A stretch of 64,000 nt of DNA from Pseudomonas frederiksbergensis (GTDB lineage Bacteria > Pseudomonadota > Gammaproteobacteria > Pseudomonadales > Pseudomonadaceae), in assembly GCF_003732665.1 (NCBI RefSeq), contig NZ_MOBP01000001.1, forward strand, positions 43,466-107,465, read 5' to 3'. Below are positions 8,202-17,009 of this stretch, piece after piece; positions within the stretch are counted from its first letter, which is position 1, and each line of letters starts with the position of its first letter. The position numbers and the translations under genes are program-made. The notes below the pieces were generated by a model, which saw only the letters and a list, made by a program, of their open reading frames with translations, was not told where the DNA came from and ran no database searches.

Positions 8202-8927
8202 ATGATGAAAGCATTGATTGCTGTGGTGAGCCTGCTGATGCTCGCCGGTTGCGCCACCGACGGCCAGGCGCCGTGGTCGGCGATGCTGTCGCCGGCCAGT
8301 TGCAGCAAGCTGAGTTCTGATCAGGAACTGGCGTTGAACCTGGCCGATGACTTGGCCAACGACGGCAAGCTGCACGCCAGCCTGGCCAACTTGCAGAGCC
8401 TGCCCGACAACCTCAGCGAAGTGCGGTTGCGCAAGGCCAAGGTCTATCGCTTGCTGGGGCGCAGCGAGGCGGAACCCCTGTATCGCAGCCTGCTGGGATC
8501 ATGCCTGTCGGCGGATGCCGAACAAGGGTTGGGCCAGTTATTCGCGGCTCGCGGAGATTACGGACAGGCCCAGGCCCATCTGCAACGCGCCGCTCGCCTG
8601 GCGCCCACCGACGAAAAAATTCGCAATGACCTGGGCGTGGTGTACCTCAATCAATTGCGGCTCGACGATGCGCGTTTTGAATTCCTCACCGCCATCGAAC
8701 TCAAGCAACACGACAACCTTGCGGCGGCGAATCTGGTGACGCTGCTGTTGTATCAGGACAACTGGCAGCAAGCGGCGGAAGTGGTCAGCCGCGCACACCT
8801 GACCCCGGAACAGTTCACCGACGCCCAGGCCCGGGCGGAAAAACTCAAGCAGCCGGTCAAAGGCAAAACGGCGGCGGGTGATCAAGTGGCGACGGTGACG
8901 GATACCCAACCGACGTCCGTTAAATAG
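8202..8927 (+). CDS. tadD: TadD, TPR pilotin-type lipoprotein of the Tad system
   Basis: This 241-residue lipoprotein has the signal MMKALIAVVSLLMLAGC, with the lipobox LAGC around residue 17, followed by TPR helices (for example AQAHLQRAARLAPTDEKIRN and ARFEFLTAIELKQHDNLAAA). In Tad systems TadD helps the secretin RcpA reach or assemble in the outer membrane. The ribosome site GAGGGAA lies just upstream; ATGs at 8202 and 8205 are equally usable. The gene starts 22 bp after tadC and is followed 9 bp later by the DUF3613-type gene, so it belongs to the same operon. Confidence 0.93.
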   Translation: MMKALIAVVSLLMLAGCATDGQAPWSAMLSPASCSKLSSDQELALNLADDLANDGKLHASLANLQSLPDNLSEVRLRKAKVYRLLGRSEAEPLYRSLLGSCLSADAEQGLGQLFAARGDYGQAQAHLQRAARLAPTDEKIRNDLGVVYLNQLRLDDARFEFLTAIELKQHDNLAAANLVTLLLYQDNWQQAAEVVSRAHLTPEQFTDAQARAEKLKQPVKGKTAAGDQVATVTDTQPTSVK

Positions 8928-8936
8928 GAGCTGGCG

Positions 8937-9200
8937 ATGATCAAATTATTCGGCTTGAGCCTGTTGATACTCCCCCTGATCGCCATGGCCATCGACGCCG
9001 GCCCGTCCTCGCCCCAACAGGCGGAAACCGAAGGTTGGCTGGTGCTGCAAAGCCGCAACAAAGCCGCCTCCAAAACTCCACAAACCGCGAGCGCGGCGGA
9101 ACGGGAAGAGGCGATGCAGCGGTGGTTGAGGAAGTATCGGTATGAGATTCCGGATCTGTATGACCCGGATGCGGGGGGGAAGATTGAAATCAGCAAGTAG
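8937..9200 (+). CDS. Small periplasmic DUF3613-type protein, last gene of the rcp-tad operon
   Basis: This 87-residue exported protein has a cleavable signal peptide (MIKLFGLSLLILPLIAMA, predicted cut near residue 18). The mature part has the DUF3613 features TEGWLVLQSRNKAASKTPQ and AEREEAMQRWLRKYRYEIPD. The ribosome site AGGAG lies seven bases before the ATG and the gap to tadD is only 9 bp. A small gene of this kind occupies the same place in the P. aeruginosa tad locus, from memory. Its role in pilus assembly is not known to me. A REP doublet follows and probably ends the transcript. Confidence 0.87.
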   Translation: MIKLFGLSLLILPLIAMAIDAGPSSPQQAETEGWLVLQSRNKAASKTPQTASAAEREEAMQRWLRKYRYEIPDLYDPDAGGKIEISK

Positions 9201-9239
9201 GGTGTCGCTCACAAATACGGTGCTCGCCGAAAATCCACC

Positions 9240-9327
9240 GTGGGAGCGGGCTTGCTCGCGAAGGCGGTGTGTCATTCAACTTATAGGTCAACTGGCACGA
9301 CGCCTTCGCGAGCAAGCCCACTCCCAC
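9240..9327. repeat. REP doublet
   Basis: Two inverted REP cores, GTGGGAGCGGGCTTGCTCGC and AGCAAGCCCACTCCCAC, face each other across a spacer of about 40 bp. It lies between the convergent ends of the rcp-tad operon and pprB, where it can form a long hairpin. Confidence 0.92.
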
Positions 9328-9354
9328 ATTTAGATCGAGGTGCATTCAGTCAAA

Positions 9355-10140
9355 TCAGTGGGCGGTGACTCTCTGCCACATCCCCGAATTACTCGGCGAC
9401 AACGCCAGTGCCAGTTGCGTGCGGTTATGCATATGGGTCAGGCGCAACACCTGGGACACGTACAGCTTCACGGTGTTTTCGGTAATCCCCAACTCACAGG
9501 CAATCTGATAATTGGTCTGCCCTTTGCCCACCAGCCGCGCCACGTCCAGTTGCCGGGGCGAGAGCTGATTGAAGATCGGTGGGATTTCGTCCTGGTTGGC
9601 GTCGCTGACCACAAAATCTCCAGGCCCGGTAGACGAACGCGGACTGCGACGCACCTTGTCCAGGTCTTGATAAAGGTCATCGATGGATTCGGACAGGTAC
9701 TGCAACTTCTGATTCAAATGCCCCAGTTGCACGTCCTTCTGCCGCTCCTGCAACGCCACTTCCTGGCGCTGCAAGCCTTCCAGCAATTCATCCAGGTCGA
9801 TCGGCTTCTGGTAGTAATCGGCGATGCCGGCACGCAAGGCCTTGATCACATCCTGCTTGTCGGCGCGGCCGGTGAGCATGATCGCTTCGAACGCCCGATG
9901 CCGGCCGCACAACCGCTGCATTTCTTGTACAAGCTGGATGCCGTCCATGTCCGGCATGTGCAAATCACACAGCACCAGACCGATGTCCGGATCCTGGGTG
10001 AAGCGTTCCAGGGCTTGGGTGCTGGACTCACAAGGAACGCAGCGATAACCGCTGCTTTCAAGGAATTCACAGAGTTCTTCGACAATCAGGGGCTGGTCAT
10101 CGACCACAAGGACTTTTACCGCAGACGTAAGCTTGTTCAC
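9355..10140 (-). CDS. pprB: PprB, LuxR/NarL-type response regulator of the tad locus
   Basis: This regulator has an N-terminal receiver with the acidic pair VVDDQ (about 13-16), the phosphoacceptor D59 in LVLCDLHMP and K in YYQKPID. A coiled-coil-like Gln/Leu-rich linker follows, then a C-terminal GerE/LuxR DNA-binding domain (LSPRQLDVARLVGKG, NTVKLYVSQVLR). In P. aeruginosa PprB, with the kinase PprA, activates Flp/Tad, CupE and BapA expression. I prefer the GTG at 10140, which has GGAG six bases upstream; an in-frame ATG at 10152 has none and would place that GGAG inside the gene. It lies downstream of fppA on the same strand, with a 125-bp leader. Confidence 0.92.
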   Translation of the reverse strand: MNKLTSAVKVLVVDDQPLIVEELCEFLESSGYRCVPCESSTQALERFTQDPDIGLVLCDLHMPDMDGIQLVQEMQRLCGRHRAFEAIMLTGRADKQDVIKALRAGIADYYQKPIDLDELLEGLQRQEVALQERQKDVQLGHLNQKLQYLSESIDDLYQDLDKVRRSPRSSTGPGDFVVSDANQDEIPPIFNQLSPRQLDVARLVGKGQTNYQIACELGITENTVKLYVSQVLRLTHMHNRTQLALALSPSNSGMWQRVTAH

Positions 10141-10212
10141 GTGCCACTCCATGTCAGGTCAAAGCTGACCGTTCCTGTACTAGTAGCCACAAGTTGTATA
10201 ACTACTCTAATT

Positions 10213-10246
10213 GGAAAGTAGACGTACTTTCCGACTATGTACATAG
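10213..10246. promoter_or_regulatory. Two adjacent palindromes upstream of pprB
   Basis: GGAAAGTAgacgTACTTTCC (10213-10232) is a perfect 8-bp inverted repeat with a 4-nt loop. It is followed at 10235-10246 by the perfect 12-bp palindrome CTATGTACATAG. Both lie in the AT-rich interval between fppA and pprB. They could be operators for pprB or a hairpin at the end of fppA. No T-run follows on the minus strand, which favours a binding site. Confidence 0.5.
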
Positions 10247-10265
10247 AACTAGCGGCCCGCCGCGA

Positions 10266-10736
10266 CTAATGGATCCAAACGAGCGTACACACCAAGCCTA
10301 CCAGCACGAACGGAGCATATGGCGGCTTATTTGACGATTCTGGGCTAAAATATCGAACATTACCCCTAAGCCATTGATTCATATGGAGCCAGACTTTTGG
10401 CGCTAACAGCAACCACGCGGCACTCGCCAGGCCAGCACCGATAAATGCCCCGAGCAGGTGCATACCGTCTGTCGCCAGGCCCAAAGCTGTCATTAATTTC
10501 ACATCGCCGGCACCCATTCGCTTCATCGCGTAGCCCGGCAACGTGAAAGCCAGCGCCAGCAAAAACGCCCAACCGCCCTGCTCCGCTTCAGCGCCGAGCC
10601 AGGTGTTGCCGGTCAACAACAGATAAGCCAGCGCCAACCCGGCGGCACCCAATGTCAGGGCATTGGCAATGTGTCGCTGCCGCGCATCCTGCACGGCGCA
10701 CAGGGTCAGCCAGATAATCAAGACAAGGCTCTGCAT
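10266..10736 (-). CDS. fppA: FppA, Flp prepilin peptidase (A24 family, minimal form)
   Basis: This 156-residue aspartic prepilin peptidase cleaves the Flp and pseudopilin leaders. Both catalytic Asp are present: D17 in AVQDARQRHI and D78 in the GxGD motif RMGAGDVK. It lacks the N-terminal methyltransferase and zinc domain of PilD-type enzymes, as usual for FppA/TadV/CpaA. About five or six hydrophobic segments span the membrane. The start is the ATG at 10736; the ribosome site is weak. It is divergent from the tadF-like gene with about 75 bp between them, so both start from one short promoter region. Confidence 0.93.
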   Translation of the reverse strand: MQSLVLIIWLTLCAVQDARQRHIANALTLGAAGLALAYLLLTGNTWLGAEAEQGGWAFLLALAFTLPGYAMKRMGAGDVKLMTALGLATDGMHLLGAFIGAGLASAAWLLLAPKVWLHMNQWLRGNVRYFSPESSNKPPYAPFVLVGLVCTLVWIH

Positions 10737-10811
10737 CCGGTAAAAACCGTCCGTTTTGGCTGAATGATTCTATGCTGATATTACGCAGTGATTGTCAGGG
10801 TAGACGCACTC

Positions 10812-11258
10812 ATGAAAGCAGGCCTCCCCAGCAAGCAAAAAGGCGCCGTGGCGATTGAGTTCGCCCTGGTGTTCGTGATCTTTTTCGCGGTGTTTTACGG
10901 TTTGGTGAGCTACAGCCTGCCATTCGTTTTGATGCAGTCGTTCAACCAGGCCACGGCCGAAGCGGTGCGTCGCAGTGTGGCGGTCGATCCCAACACGCCT
11001 GGCTATGCGACCGTGGTGCAGAACACCGCGAACGCCACGTTGCAACAGCAATTGTCGTGGGTGCCCACCGCGCTGAACCTGGTGATCGGCGTCGACACCA
11101 GTGCGGTCTACGACACCAGCAAAGGCACCCTGACCGTCAGCGTCAATTACCCCACCAGCAAGCTGAATCAGGTCATTCCGTTTCTGGTGTTGCCAGGGCT
11201 GGGGACGGTGCCGAACCTGCCGACCAACCTGAGCGCCACCTCGAGTCTGCAATTTTGA
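10812..11258 (+). CDS. tadF: TadF/TadE-like pseudopilin
   Basis: This 148-residue TadE/TadF-family pseudopilin has a short basic leader ending in KQKG, then AVAIEFALVFVIFFAVFYGL. This is the TadE-type start, with Gly before the cleavage site and Glu at +5, which FppA should process. The rest is a periplasmic domain rich in Thr/Asn. TadE and TadF are minor pilins needed for Tad pilus formation. I chose the ATG at 10812, with AGGGTAG about ten bases upstream; a GTG at 10788 is in frame but less likely. The stop overlaps the probable TTG start of the kinase gene (TTGA). Confidence 0.87.
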   Translation: MKAGLPSKQKGAVAIEFALVFVIFFAVFYGLVSYSLPFVLMQSFNQATAEAVRRSVAVDPNTPGYATVVQNTANATLQQQLSWVPTALNLVIGVDTSAVYDTSKGTLTVSVNYPTSKLNQVIPFLVLPGLGTVPNLPTNLSATSSLQF

Positions 11259-14017
11259 CCTCCGGGGATAAGCTGTTCGCCCGCTTGCTCAAGCGCCCCA
11301 CCCTTGCCGCCATCGAGGCGCCCGAGCCGTTGCCGGTGCAAGCCCTGGGCCTGCATGTGCAGTTGGACGACAACGGCCATGTGCTGCAAATGGCCGGCCC
11401 GCTCCGACATTCCCTGGCCCAACAACCGCCCCACGACCAGCCGTTGCCGCTGCACCGCTACGTGCTGGCCCACAGCAGCCTGGTGATCGAAGGCCAGCCC
11501 GGCGACTGGCAGGGACAGAGCCTGGACCTGGATTTCCTCGGCCTGGCCGACCAGACCCTGCACCTGCGCGGCTGGGTGCAACCCTCGGCCGGCGGCTGGC
11601 TGTTGCAGTTGATGGACATCGGCGACCTGTTGCTCGAACGCCATCAGGCCCACAGTCGGGAAGAATGCCAGGTGGTGGCCGGGCAGATCAGCGAGCATCT
11701 GCGCGCGTGCAGCCTGGCGCGGTTGTCGGTGATCGTCAGCGAACAACTGCAAACCATCGCCCAGCGCTGGCACATCCCCTGTGTCGCCTTGGCCTTGCTC
11801 GATGAACAGGAGGATGGCTGGCAAATCCATTGCCAGTTCAGCGCCCATGACGCGCCATCGCTGTGGCACAACGCGCAGCGCCTGGGCACCGTGCTCGACA
11901 GTTTGAACGGCTCCGCGCCCCAGCGTCTGGGCATCAGTCATGGCCTCGACGAACACCTGCGCGTACAAGCCTTGTTCGGCAATGCCGAGGGATTTGCCGT
12001 GCCCTACAGCGATGACCACGGTGTCGCGGCGTGGCTGCTCTGCGGTTTTTACCCGGTGCAGGAGCACGCGCCAGACTTGGGTGATCGCGACTGGTTGCTG
12101 CTGGTCAGCGCACTGGCCGGGCCCCTGCTCGGTCGATTGCGCGAGCAACACCATCACCTGCAACTGGAGCGAATGGAGTCGCTGCAAGCCTTGCTCGGTA
12201 CGGGCTGGTGGGAGGTGTTCGGCGCCAATGAAATCCTCTTGGCACCGACCCTCGCTGCCACGTTGCACCTGGAAACGTCCAGGCTGACGCTCCAGGACTG
12301 GCTGATGCAGATCCATCCCGCCGACCGCGAAGAGCTGCGCAGTCGGCTGCACGCGCTGCAACATCACGACGAACCGCTGACCCTGTGCGTGCGCCTGCAC
12401 CGTTGCGACAGCGAGCAGCATCCGCTGTGGTATCGCCTGCAAGGCCAGGCCATCGGCACCGGCGACGGTCGGCGACTGGTGGGCTTCATGCTCGACATCA
12501 GCGACATCAAGAACCAGCAACAACACACCGCCGCCGCCCATGCGCGACTGGACAACCTGATCGCCAGTTCGCCGGCGGTGATCTACGTCCAGCGCTACGT
12601 CGAAGGCGCGCTGCACCCGACGTTTTTCAGCGCCAGCCTGCAACCGTTGCTCGGCTGGAACCTGGAAAACTGCGATGCCGCCGCGCTGATCGAACGGGTG
12701 CATCCCGAGGATCGCGACCGCTACTTCGAACGCACCCGCCACCTGCTGCGCGAAGGCTCGGTGCGTGCGCGTTATCGACTGCGTGACTGTCGCGGCAATT
12801 ACCATTGGCTGCTCGACGAAGCCAAACTGCTGCGCGATGACCTCGGGTTGCCGGTGGAGGCCGTGGGCCTGTGGCTGGACGTCACCGAAGCGACCCTGGC
12901 CGCTGAGCAGGTGAAACAGAGCGAAGAGCGCTATCGGATTCTGGTGGAAGACTCCCCGGCGATGATCTGTCGCTATCGCCCGGACCTGACGTTGAGTTTC
13001 GGCAACCGGCCGCTGGCGATGTACCTGGAATGTGAGCCCGATCAACTGCCGGGTGTGAACCTGGGCAGTTGGATGTCGGAGGAACAGCGCGAGGCGTTTG
13101 TCCAGCGCCTGAGCCTGCTGACCCCGGAGGTCCCGGTCAGCACCGCCGAAATCAGCCTGCAACTGCCGGGGCGTGAGCATGCGTGGTGGGTCTGGTCGGA
13201 TCGCGGGGTGTTCGACGAACAGGGGCGCTTGCTGGAAGTCCAGGCCGTGGGCCGCGACAACACCGAAGTGCGGCGCTCCCAGCAACAACTGACCCAAAGC
13301 GCCAAAATGGCCACCCTCGGCGAAATGGCCACCGGGCTGGCCCACGAAATCAACCAGCCGCTGAACGTGATGCGCATGGCCATCGTCAACGTGCTCAAGC
13401 GCCTGGGCAATGGCGATGTGCAAATCGACTACCTGACCGACAAGCTCAACCGCATCGACGCCCAGGTCCAGCGTGCGGCACGGGTCGTCGATCATATGCG
13501 CGTGTTCGGCCGCCGCTCGGAGATCGAGCAACACCCGTTCAACCCGGTCGAGGCCATTGAAGGCACGCTGTCGCTGCTGGCCGAAGGCATGCGCGGCAAA
13601 GGCGTCGACCTGCGGGTCAGCGAGACCGGGTTTACCGTGCAGGTGCGCGGGTATGTGGATCAACTGGAGCAGGTGCTGATCAACCTGATGGTGAATGCCC
13701 GGGATGCGTTACTGAGCAAGCGCGAAGGGGATCGTGAGTTCAAGCCGTGGATTTCGGTGTACGCCGAACGGGATGCGCAGTGGGTGCGGCTGTGGGTCGA
13801 GGACAACGGTGGCGGGATTGACCCACGGTTGTTGGAACGGATTTTCGAGCCGTTCTTCACCACCAAACCGGTGGGGGTCGGCACTGGATTGGGGTTGTCG
13901 GTGAGTTACGGCATCGTCGAGAACATGGGTGGGCGGCTGAGTGTGAGCAACTCGGTGGAGGGGGCGCGGTTTTGCATTGAGCTGCCGCTGGTGCCGGACG
14001 ATCAGATCACTAAGTAG
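11255..14017 (+). CDS. pprA: PprA-like cytoplasmic PAS/GAF histidine kinase
   Basis: This is a sensor kinase of about 920 residues. It has a GAF-like region (about 150-310), two or three PAS modules in the middle ([22 protein letters not shown] and [15 protein letters not shown] mark them), a HisKA domain with [13 protein letters not shown] (His at about residue 697) and a C-terminal HATPase with [10 protein letters not shown] and [18 protein letters not shown]. No membrane helix is evident, so it senses inside the cell. It is the likely partner of PprB, and perhaps of the receiver at 400-807. No ATG is in frame near the 5' end. I place the start at the TTG at 11255, overlapping the tadF stop like the other joints in this locus, but the exact start is uncertain. 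Its 3' end overlaps the convergent tadG by 16 bp. Confidence 0.85.
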   Translation: MTSGDKLFARLLKRPTLAAIEAPEPLPVQALGLHVQLDDNGHVLQMAGPLRHSLAQQPPHDQPLPLHRYVLAHSSLVIEGQPGDWQGQSLDLDFLGLADQTLHLRGWVQPSAGGWLLQLMDIGDLLLERHQAHSREECQVVAGQISEHLRACSLARLSVIVSEQLQTIAQRWHIPCVALALLDEQEDGWQIHCQFSAHDAPSLWHNAQRLGTVLDSLNGSAPQRLGISHGLDEHLRVQALFGNAEGFAVPYSDDHGVAAWLLCGFYPVQEHAPDLGDRDWLLLVSALAGPLLGRLREQHHHLQLERMESLQALLGTGWWEVFGANEILLAPTLAATLHLETSRLTLQDWLMQIHPADREELRSRLHALQHHDEPLTLCVRLHRCDSEQHPLWYRLQGQAIGTGDGRRLVGFMLDISDIKNQQQHTAAAHARLDNLIASSPAVIYVQRYVEGALHPTFFSASLQPLLGWNLENCDAAALIERVHPEDRDRYFERTRHLLREGSVRARYRLRDCRGNYHWLLDEAKLLRDDLGLPVEAVGLWLDVTEATLAAEQVKQSEERYRILVEDSPAMICRYRPDLTLSFGNRPLAMYLECEPDQLPGVNLGSWMSEEQREAFVQRLSLLTPEVPVSTAEISLQLPGREHAWWVWSDRGVFDEQGRLLEVQAVGRDNTEVRRSQQQLTQSAKMATLGEMATGLAHEINQPLNVMRMAIVNVLKRLGNGDVQIDYLTDKLNRIDAQVQRAARVVDHMRVFGRRSEIEQHPFNPVEAIEGTLSLLAEGMRGKGVDLRVSETGFTVQVRGYVDQLEQVLINLMVNARDALLSKREGDREFKPWISVYAERDAQWVRLWVEDNGGGIDPRLLERIFEPFFTTKPVGVGTGLGLSVSYGIVENMGGRLSVSNSVEGARFCIELPLVPDDQITK

Positions 14018-15834
14018 GCTTTGCCGGGTTGGCCGCAGCTCAGGTTGGCGCCCACCTGGATTTTCCCGACCTCGATGCCCAGGGTTTTCAGCACCGTATT
14101 GAGCAGGTTATCCAGCAGCGGGCTCAGGATCGAATTCAGGGTGGTGGTCAACAGCGTCAGCACGCCACTGACCAGCGTATTCAACGTACCGAAGACCACC
14201 GCCAGTAAGGGGCTGGGGCTGAACGTTGGCGTATGGACGATTAGTTGCACGCCATTGACGGCTTGCGACATGCCGGCAATCGCGTTGGAGGCGGTCAGGG
14301 TATAAGGAGGGTTCGAGGGGTCCAACCCGACTTTCGGCGGATTGATAAACGTGGTGCTGGCACTGGTTTGTAATGCTGGACTGTCGATTTTCAACTCGGC
14401 GCCACCCCCGGAAAAGGGCACGCCGGCGTACCGGATGTCGAGCAGGGTCAGGGGCGTGACGCTCATGGGGGCCGTTGACGAAGCCCAGTCCGAATTGACC
14501 CGCCCGACCCGCAACTCAGCCACGGTGGTGGTGGTCGTGGCGGTCAGGCTTTTGTTGGTATCGCTGAGGCAGGTGTAATCGGTGACGTAACTGCTGCCGC
14601 CCCCGGCTTCAAGGCTGATGTCCAGGTTGGGGTTGGGCAATACGTAGAGATTGAGCCCCAATAGCCCGGTGACAACGGACAAGGTGTTGGTGACGACGCC
14701 GATCAGGTTGGTGACCAAGGACAAATCCAGCGTGACCAACACACGAACCTGGGCGGTACGCACATAGATTTGATTGGCGCCCAGTGGCGCAACTTTGGCC
14801 AGCGCGGGGTTACCCACCACGGAAAACTGTGCAGGCTCGATCACTTTGATCTTTGCGGTAGCGCCGAGGCCAAGCCCGAGCACATTCACTGGAATGGTGC
14901 CCGCCACGGCACTCTTGCTGTTGCCAAGTTCGAGGAAGGCCTGGACCAGTTGCAGCGCGTTCAAACTGGCATTCAGACCAGCAGAGGTGGTGCCAGTCTG
15001 CAGATTCAATATGTCGCCCAAGTGCACTTTGGTCGGGCTGACGACTGCACTTATCAGCCCATTGAACCCGGCTAGCACATCCGCTGTGGCGCCGTTTAGA
15101 CGTGCGACTGTCGCGGCAGCCTGGAGCAACTGCCCGACGGTTGCATCGGCACCCAGCAGTTGGGTGTAGTCACCTGCGGTGACATGCAGGTCAACGGCTA
15201 GCTGGTCCATAAAATTGAGCAGGTTAATGTTGGCCGCGAGCAAACCGTTCCAACTGGCGGCGGACAAGTTGATTGTGCCTAGTCCCAGGGAAGAGGTGCT
15301 TCCATTCAACAAGTTGACGTCGAGCAAGGTGCTGCGAATGGTCAATTGGGCCAACGGTGGTATCGGCAGCGCCGCCACCGCCGAGGCATTGAGCTGGGTC
15401 GTGAGACTGACCGACGATCCACTGACCAACGCCTGCACACCACTGGCAAAACTGGTGGTGACGCTGCGGCTGGCGACGACTTTGATCGCCGCTGCCTGGG
15501 TGGCATCCACGGTGAAGGTGCGCAGGCCGGTGGCGGCAGTCAGCAGCGTGCCGCAGGTAGTGGCGAGGGTGTTGCTGGCGTCGACGGTGAAGCCATTGCG
15601 CGTGGCGCTTTGGCCGGCGTAACTGGCGGCGGTCAGCCCCGGCAGACAGGTGCCGCCACGGCTGACGGCCTCCAGCGCGGCGGTGTCCACCACCCGCTGC
15701 AATTTGCGCTGTTCCATGTAGAGCCGACCGGTGTCGACCACCAGCAGCATCAACAGCAACGCCAGCCCGAGGGTCACCGCCGCCATCAAACCGATCGCCC
15801 CCCGTTGCCGGGCCGGGCCGCGAAACCGCGACAT
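14002..15834 (-). CDS. tadG: TadG-like pilus/surface protein
   Basis: This 610-residue protein has the TadG arrangement: a cytoplasmic basic start (MSRFRGPARQRG), one membrane helix (AIGLMAAVTLGLALLLMLLV) followed by the conserved DTGRLYMEQRKLQRVVDTAA stretch, and a long periplasmic or surface domain. That domain is rich in Leu, Val, Ser, Thr and Asn with many short Leu/Asn repeats (for example LLDVNLLNGSTSSLGLG). TadG proteins are minor pilins or adhesion factors of Tad systems. The ATG at 15834 has GAAGGAG about seven bases upstream; a longer frame to 15924 was rejected. It is convergent with, and overlaps, the kinase gene. Confidence 0.88.
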   Translation of the reverse strand: MSRFRGPARQRGAIGLMAAVTLGLALLLMLLVVDTGRLYMEQRKLQRVVDTAALEAVSRGGTCLPGLTAASYAGQSATRNGFTVDASNTLATTCGTLLTAATGLRTFTVDATQAAAIKVVASRSVTTSFASGVQALVSGSSVSLTTQLNASAVAALPIPPLAQLTIRSTLLDVNLLNGSTSSLGLGTINLSAASWNGLLAANINLLNFMDQLAVDLHVTAGDYTQLLGADATVGQLLQAAATVARLNGATADVLAGFNGLISAVVSPTKVHLGDILNLQTGTTSAGLNASLNALQLVQAFLELGNSKSAVAGTIPVNVLGLGLGATAKIKVIEPAQFSVVGNPALAKVAPLGANQIYVRTAQVRVLVTLDLSLVTNLIGVVTNTLSVVTGLLGLNLYVLPNPNLDISLEAGGGSSYVTDYTCLSDTNKSLTATTTTTVAELRVGRVNSDWASSTAPMSVTPLTLLDIRYAGVPFSGGGAELKIDSPALQTSASTTFINPPKVGLDPSNPPYTLTASNAIAGMSQAVNGVQLIVHTPTFSPSPLLAVVFGTLNTLVSGVLTLLTTTLNSILSPLLDNLLNTVLKTLGIEVGKIQVGANLSCGQPGKAYLVI

Positions 15835-15930
15835 CGCGCACTCCTTCGCCGGCGCACACCTTGTGCTGCCTCCTTGGGTGAAATGCAGTGTAGACAAGGG
15901 TTGGCGAGGTTGCTGGCCACACAAAGCAAT

Positions 15931-16368
15931 GTGGGAGCGAGCCTGCTCGCGAACGCGGTGGGTCAGTCAAATCTCTTTTGAATGTGCTGCCGTCTTCGCG
16001 AGCAAGCTCGCTCCCACAGTGGATCTTCTTGGACGCGGGACCAGCATACGGCGCAAATCCCTTGTGGGAGCGAGCTTGCTCGCGAAAGCGGTCTGTCAGT
16101 CATATCCATTTTGAATGTGCTGCCGTCTTCGCGAGCAAGCTCGCTCCCACAGTGGATCTTCTTGGACGCGGAATCAGCGTAGGGCGCGGCCCCCTTGTGG
16201 GAGCGGGCTTGCTCGCGAAAGCGGTCTGTCAGTCATATCCATTTTGAATGTGCTGCCGTCTTCGCGAGCAAGCCCGCTCCCACAGTGGATCTTCTTGGAC
16301 GCGGAATCTGCATACGGCACAGACCCCTTGTGGGAGCGAGCTTGCTCGCGATGGCGGTCTGTCAGTCA
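15931..16368. repeat. Tandem array of REP doublets, 133-bp period, 3.3 copies
   Basis: GTGGGAGCG(A/G)GC starts at 15931, 16064, 16197 and 16330, a period of exactly 133 bp. Each full unit is a REP doublet plus a spacer containing AGTGGATCTTCTTGGACGCGG. The spacer differs from that of the 134-bp array at the left window edge, so this is a separate amplification of a different founding doublet. It fills most of the 562-bp gap between tadG and the first DUF4136 gene; the frames reading through it are not genes. Confidence 0.94.
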
Positions 16369-16396
16369 CCGCAGATCCCACATTGGGTTGCGGTGT

Positions 16397-16954
16397 TTAG
16401 CGGGGTGGGTAGTTGGCCAGGATCCGGCCTACGGTTTCGCGTACGGCATTGCTGCGGTCTGCCGGGTTGGGGGTTCGGCTGAGCATTTGCTCGTCGCTGC
16501 CGCGCCACACCAGTTTGCCGTCCTTGCCGTCGAGCAGGTCAATCTGGATGGTCGCCACTTTGTAGGTGATGTTGCGGGTTTCGTTGTACATCGGCGCGCC
16601 CCAGTAGCCGTTCCATGGGTTGCCCCAACCGCCGCCGTAGTTGGTGGTCACTTGTTGCTGGCGGTCTTCGACGATCAGGTAGGCCTGTACATTGACATCA
16701 CCCTTCTGGCCCGCAGCCGCCGGGCGCAAGCCCCGTTGATCCAGTTGATCGGCCACCGCCTGGCGAATCCGCTGTTCGGTCAGGTCGCTCTTGATTCGCG
16801 GATCATCGGGGCGGTATTGCAGGGCGGGTTCTTTCCAGCTCCAACTGCGATAGGCGGCGAAGTCGCGGCTGGCATCAAAGTCATGATTGACCTGGTTGGC
16901 GGCGCAGGCGCTGAGCAGCAGGGCCACGGCCAGTAAAGCAAAAGGGCGGAACAT
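16397..16954 (-). CDS. DUF4136 lipoprotein, copy 1
   Basis: This 185-residue predicted lipoprotein starts MFRPFALLAVALLLSAC, with the lipobox LSAC around residue 17. The mature domain is DUF4136-like: DFDASRDFAAYRSWSW near the start, [16 protein letters not shown] in the middle, and IQIDLLDGKDGKLVWRGS toward the end. Its function is unknown. It sits 55 bp downstream of a second DUF4136 lipoprotein on the same strand, and the two share the layout and several phrases (YRSWAW/YRSWSW, DQRGLRP, the LVWRG-type strand). They are tandem paralogues, probably co-transcribed. Confidence 0.87.
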   Translation of the reverse strand: MFRPFALLAVALLLSACAANQVNHDFDASRDFAAYRSWSWKEPALQYRPDDPRIKSDLTEQRIRQAVADQLDQRGLRPAAAGQKGDVNVQAYLIVEDRQQQVTTNYGGGWGNPWNGYWGAPMYNETRNITYKVATIQIDLLDGKDGKLVWRGSDEQMLSRTPNPADRSNAVRETVGRILANYPPR

Positions 16955-17009
16955 GATTGTTCTCCGGTTGAAGACATGAACCTGCGTAATGCTTCTTATC
17001 TACAAGAAG

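Noticed and set aside
11168..13663. An 831-codon minus-strand frame opposite the PprA-like kinase gene
   Set aside because: It is a GC-rich antisense shadow full of Gln/His/Ala with no protein motif, while the plus strand has complete PAS, HisKA and HATPase domains.
1..16368. The regularly spaced repeats at the left edge and at 15931 as CRISPR arrays
   Set aside because: The 133-134 bp units are near-identical throughout, with no unique spacers, and are built from REP palindromes; no cas gene is present.
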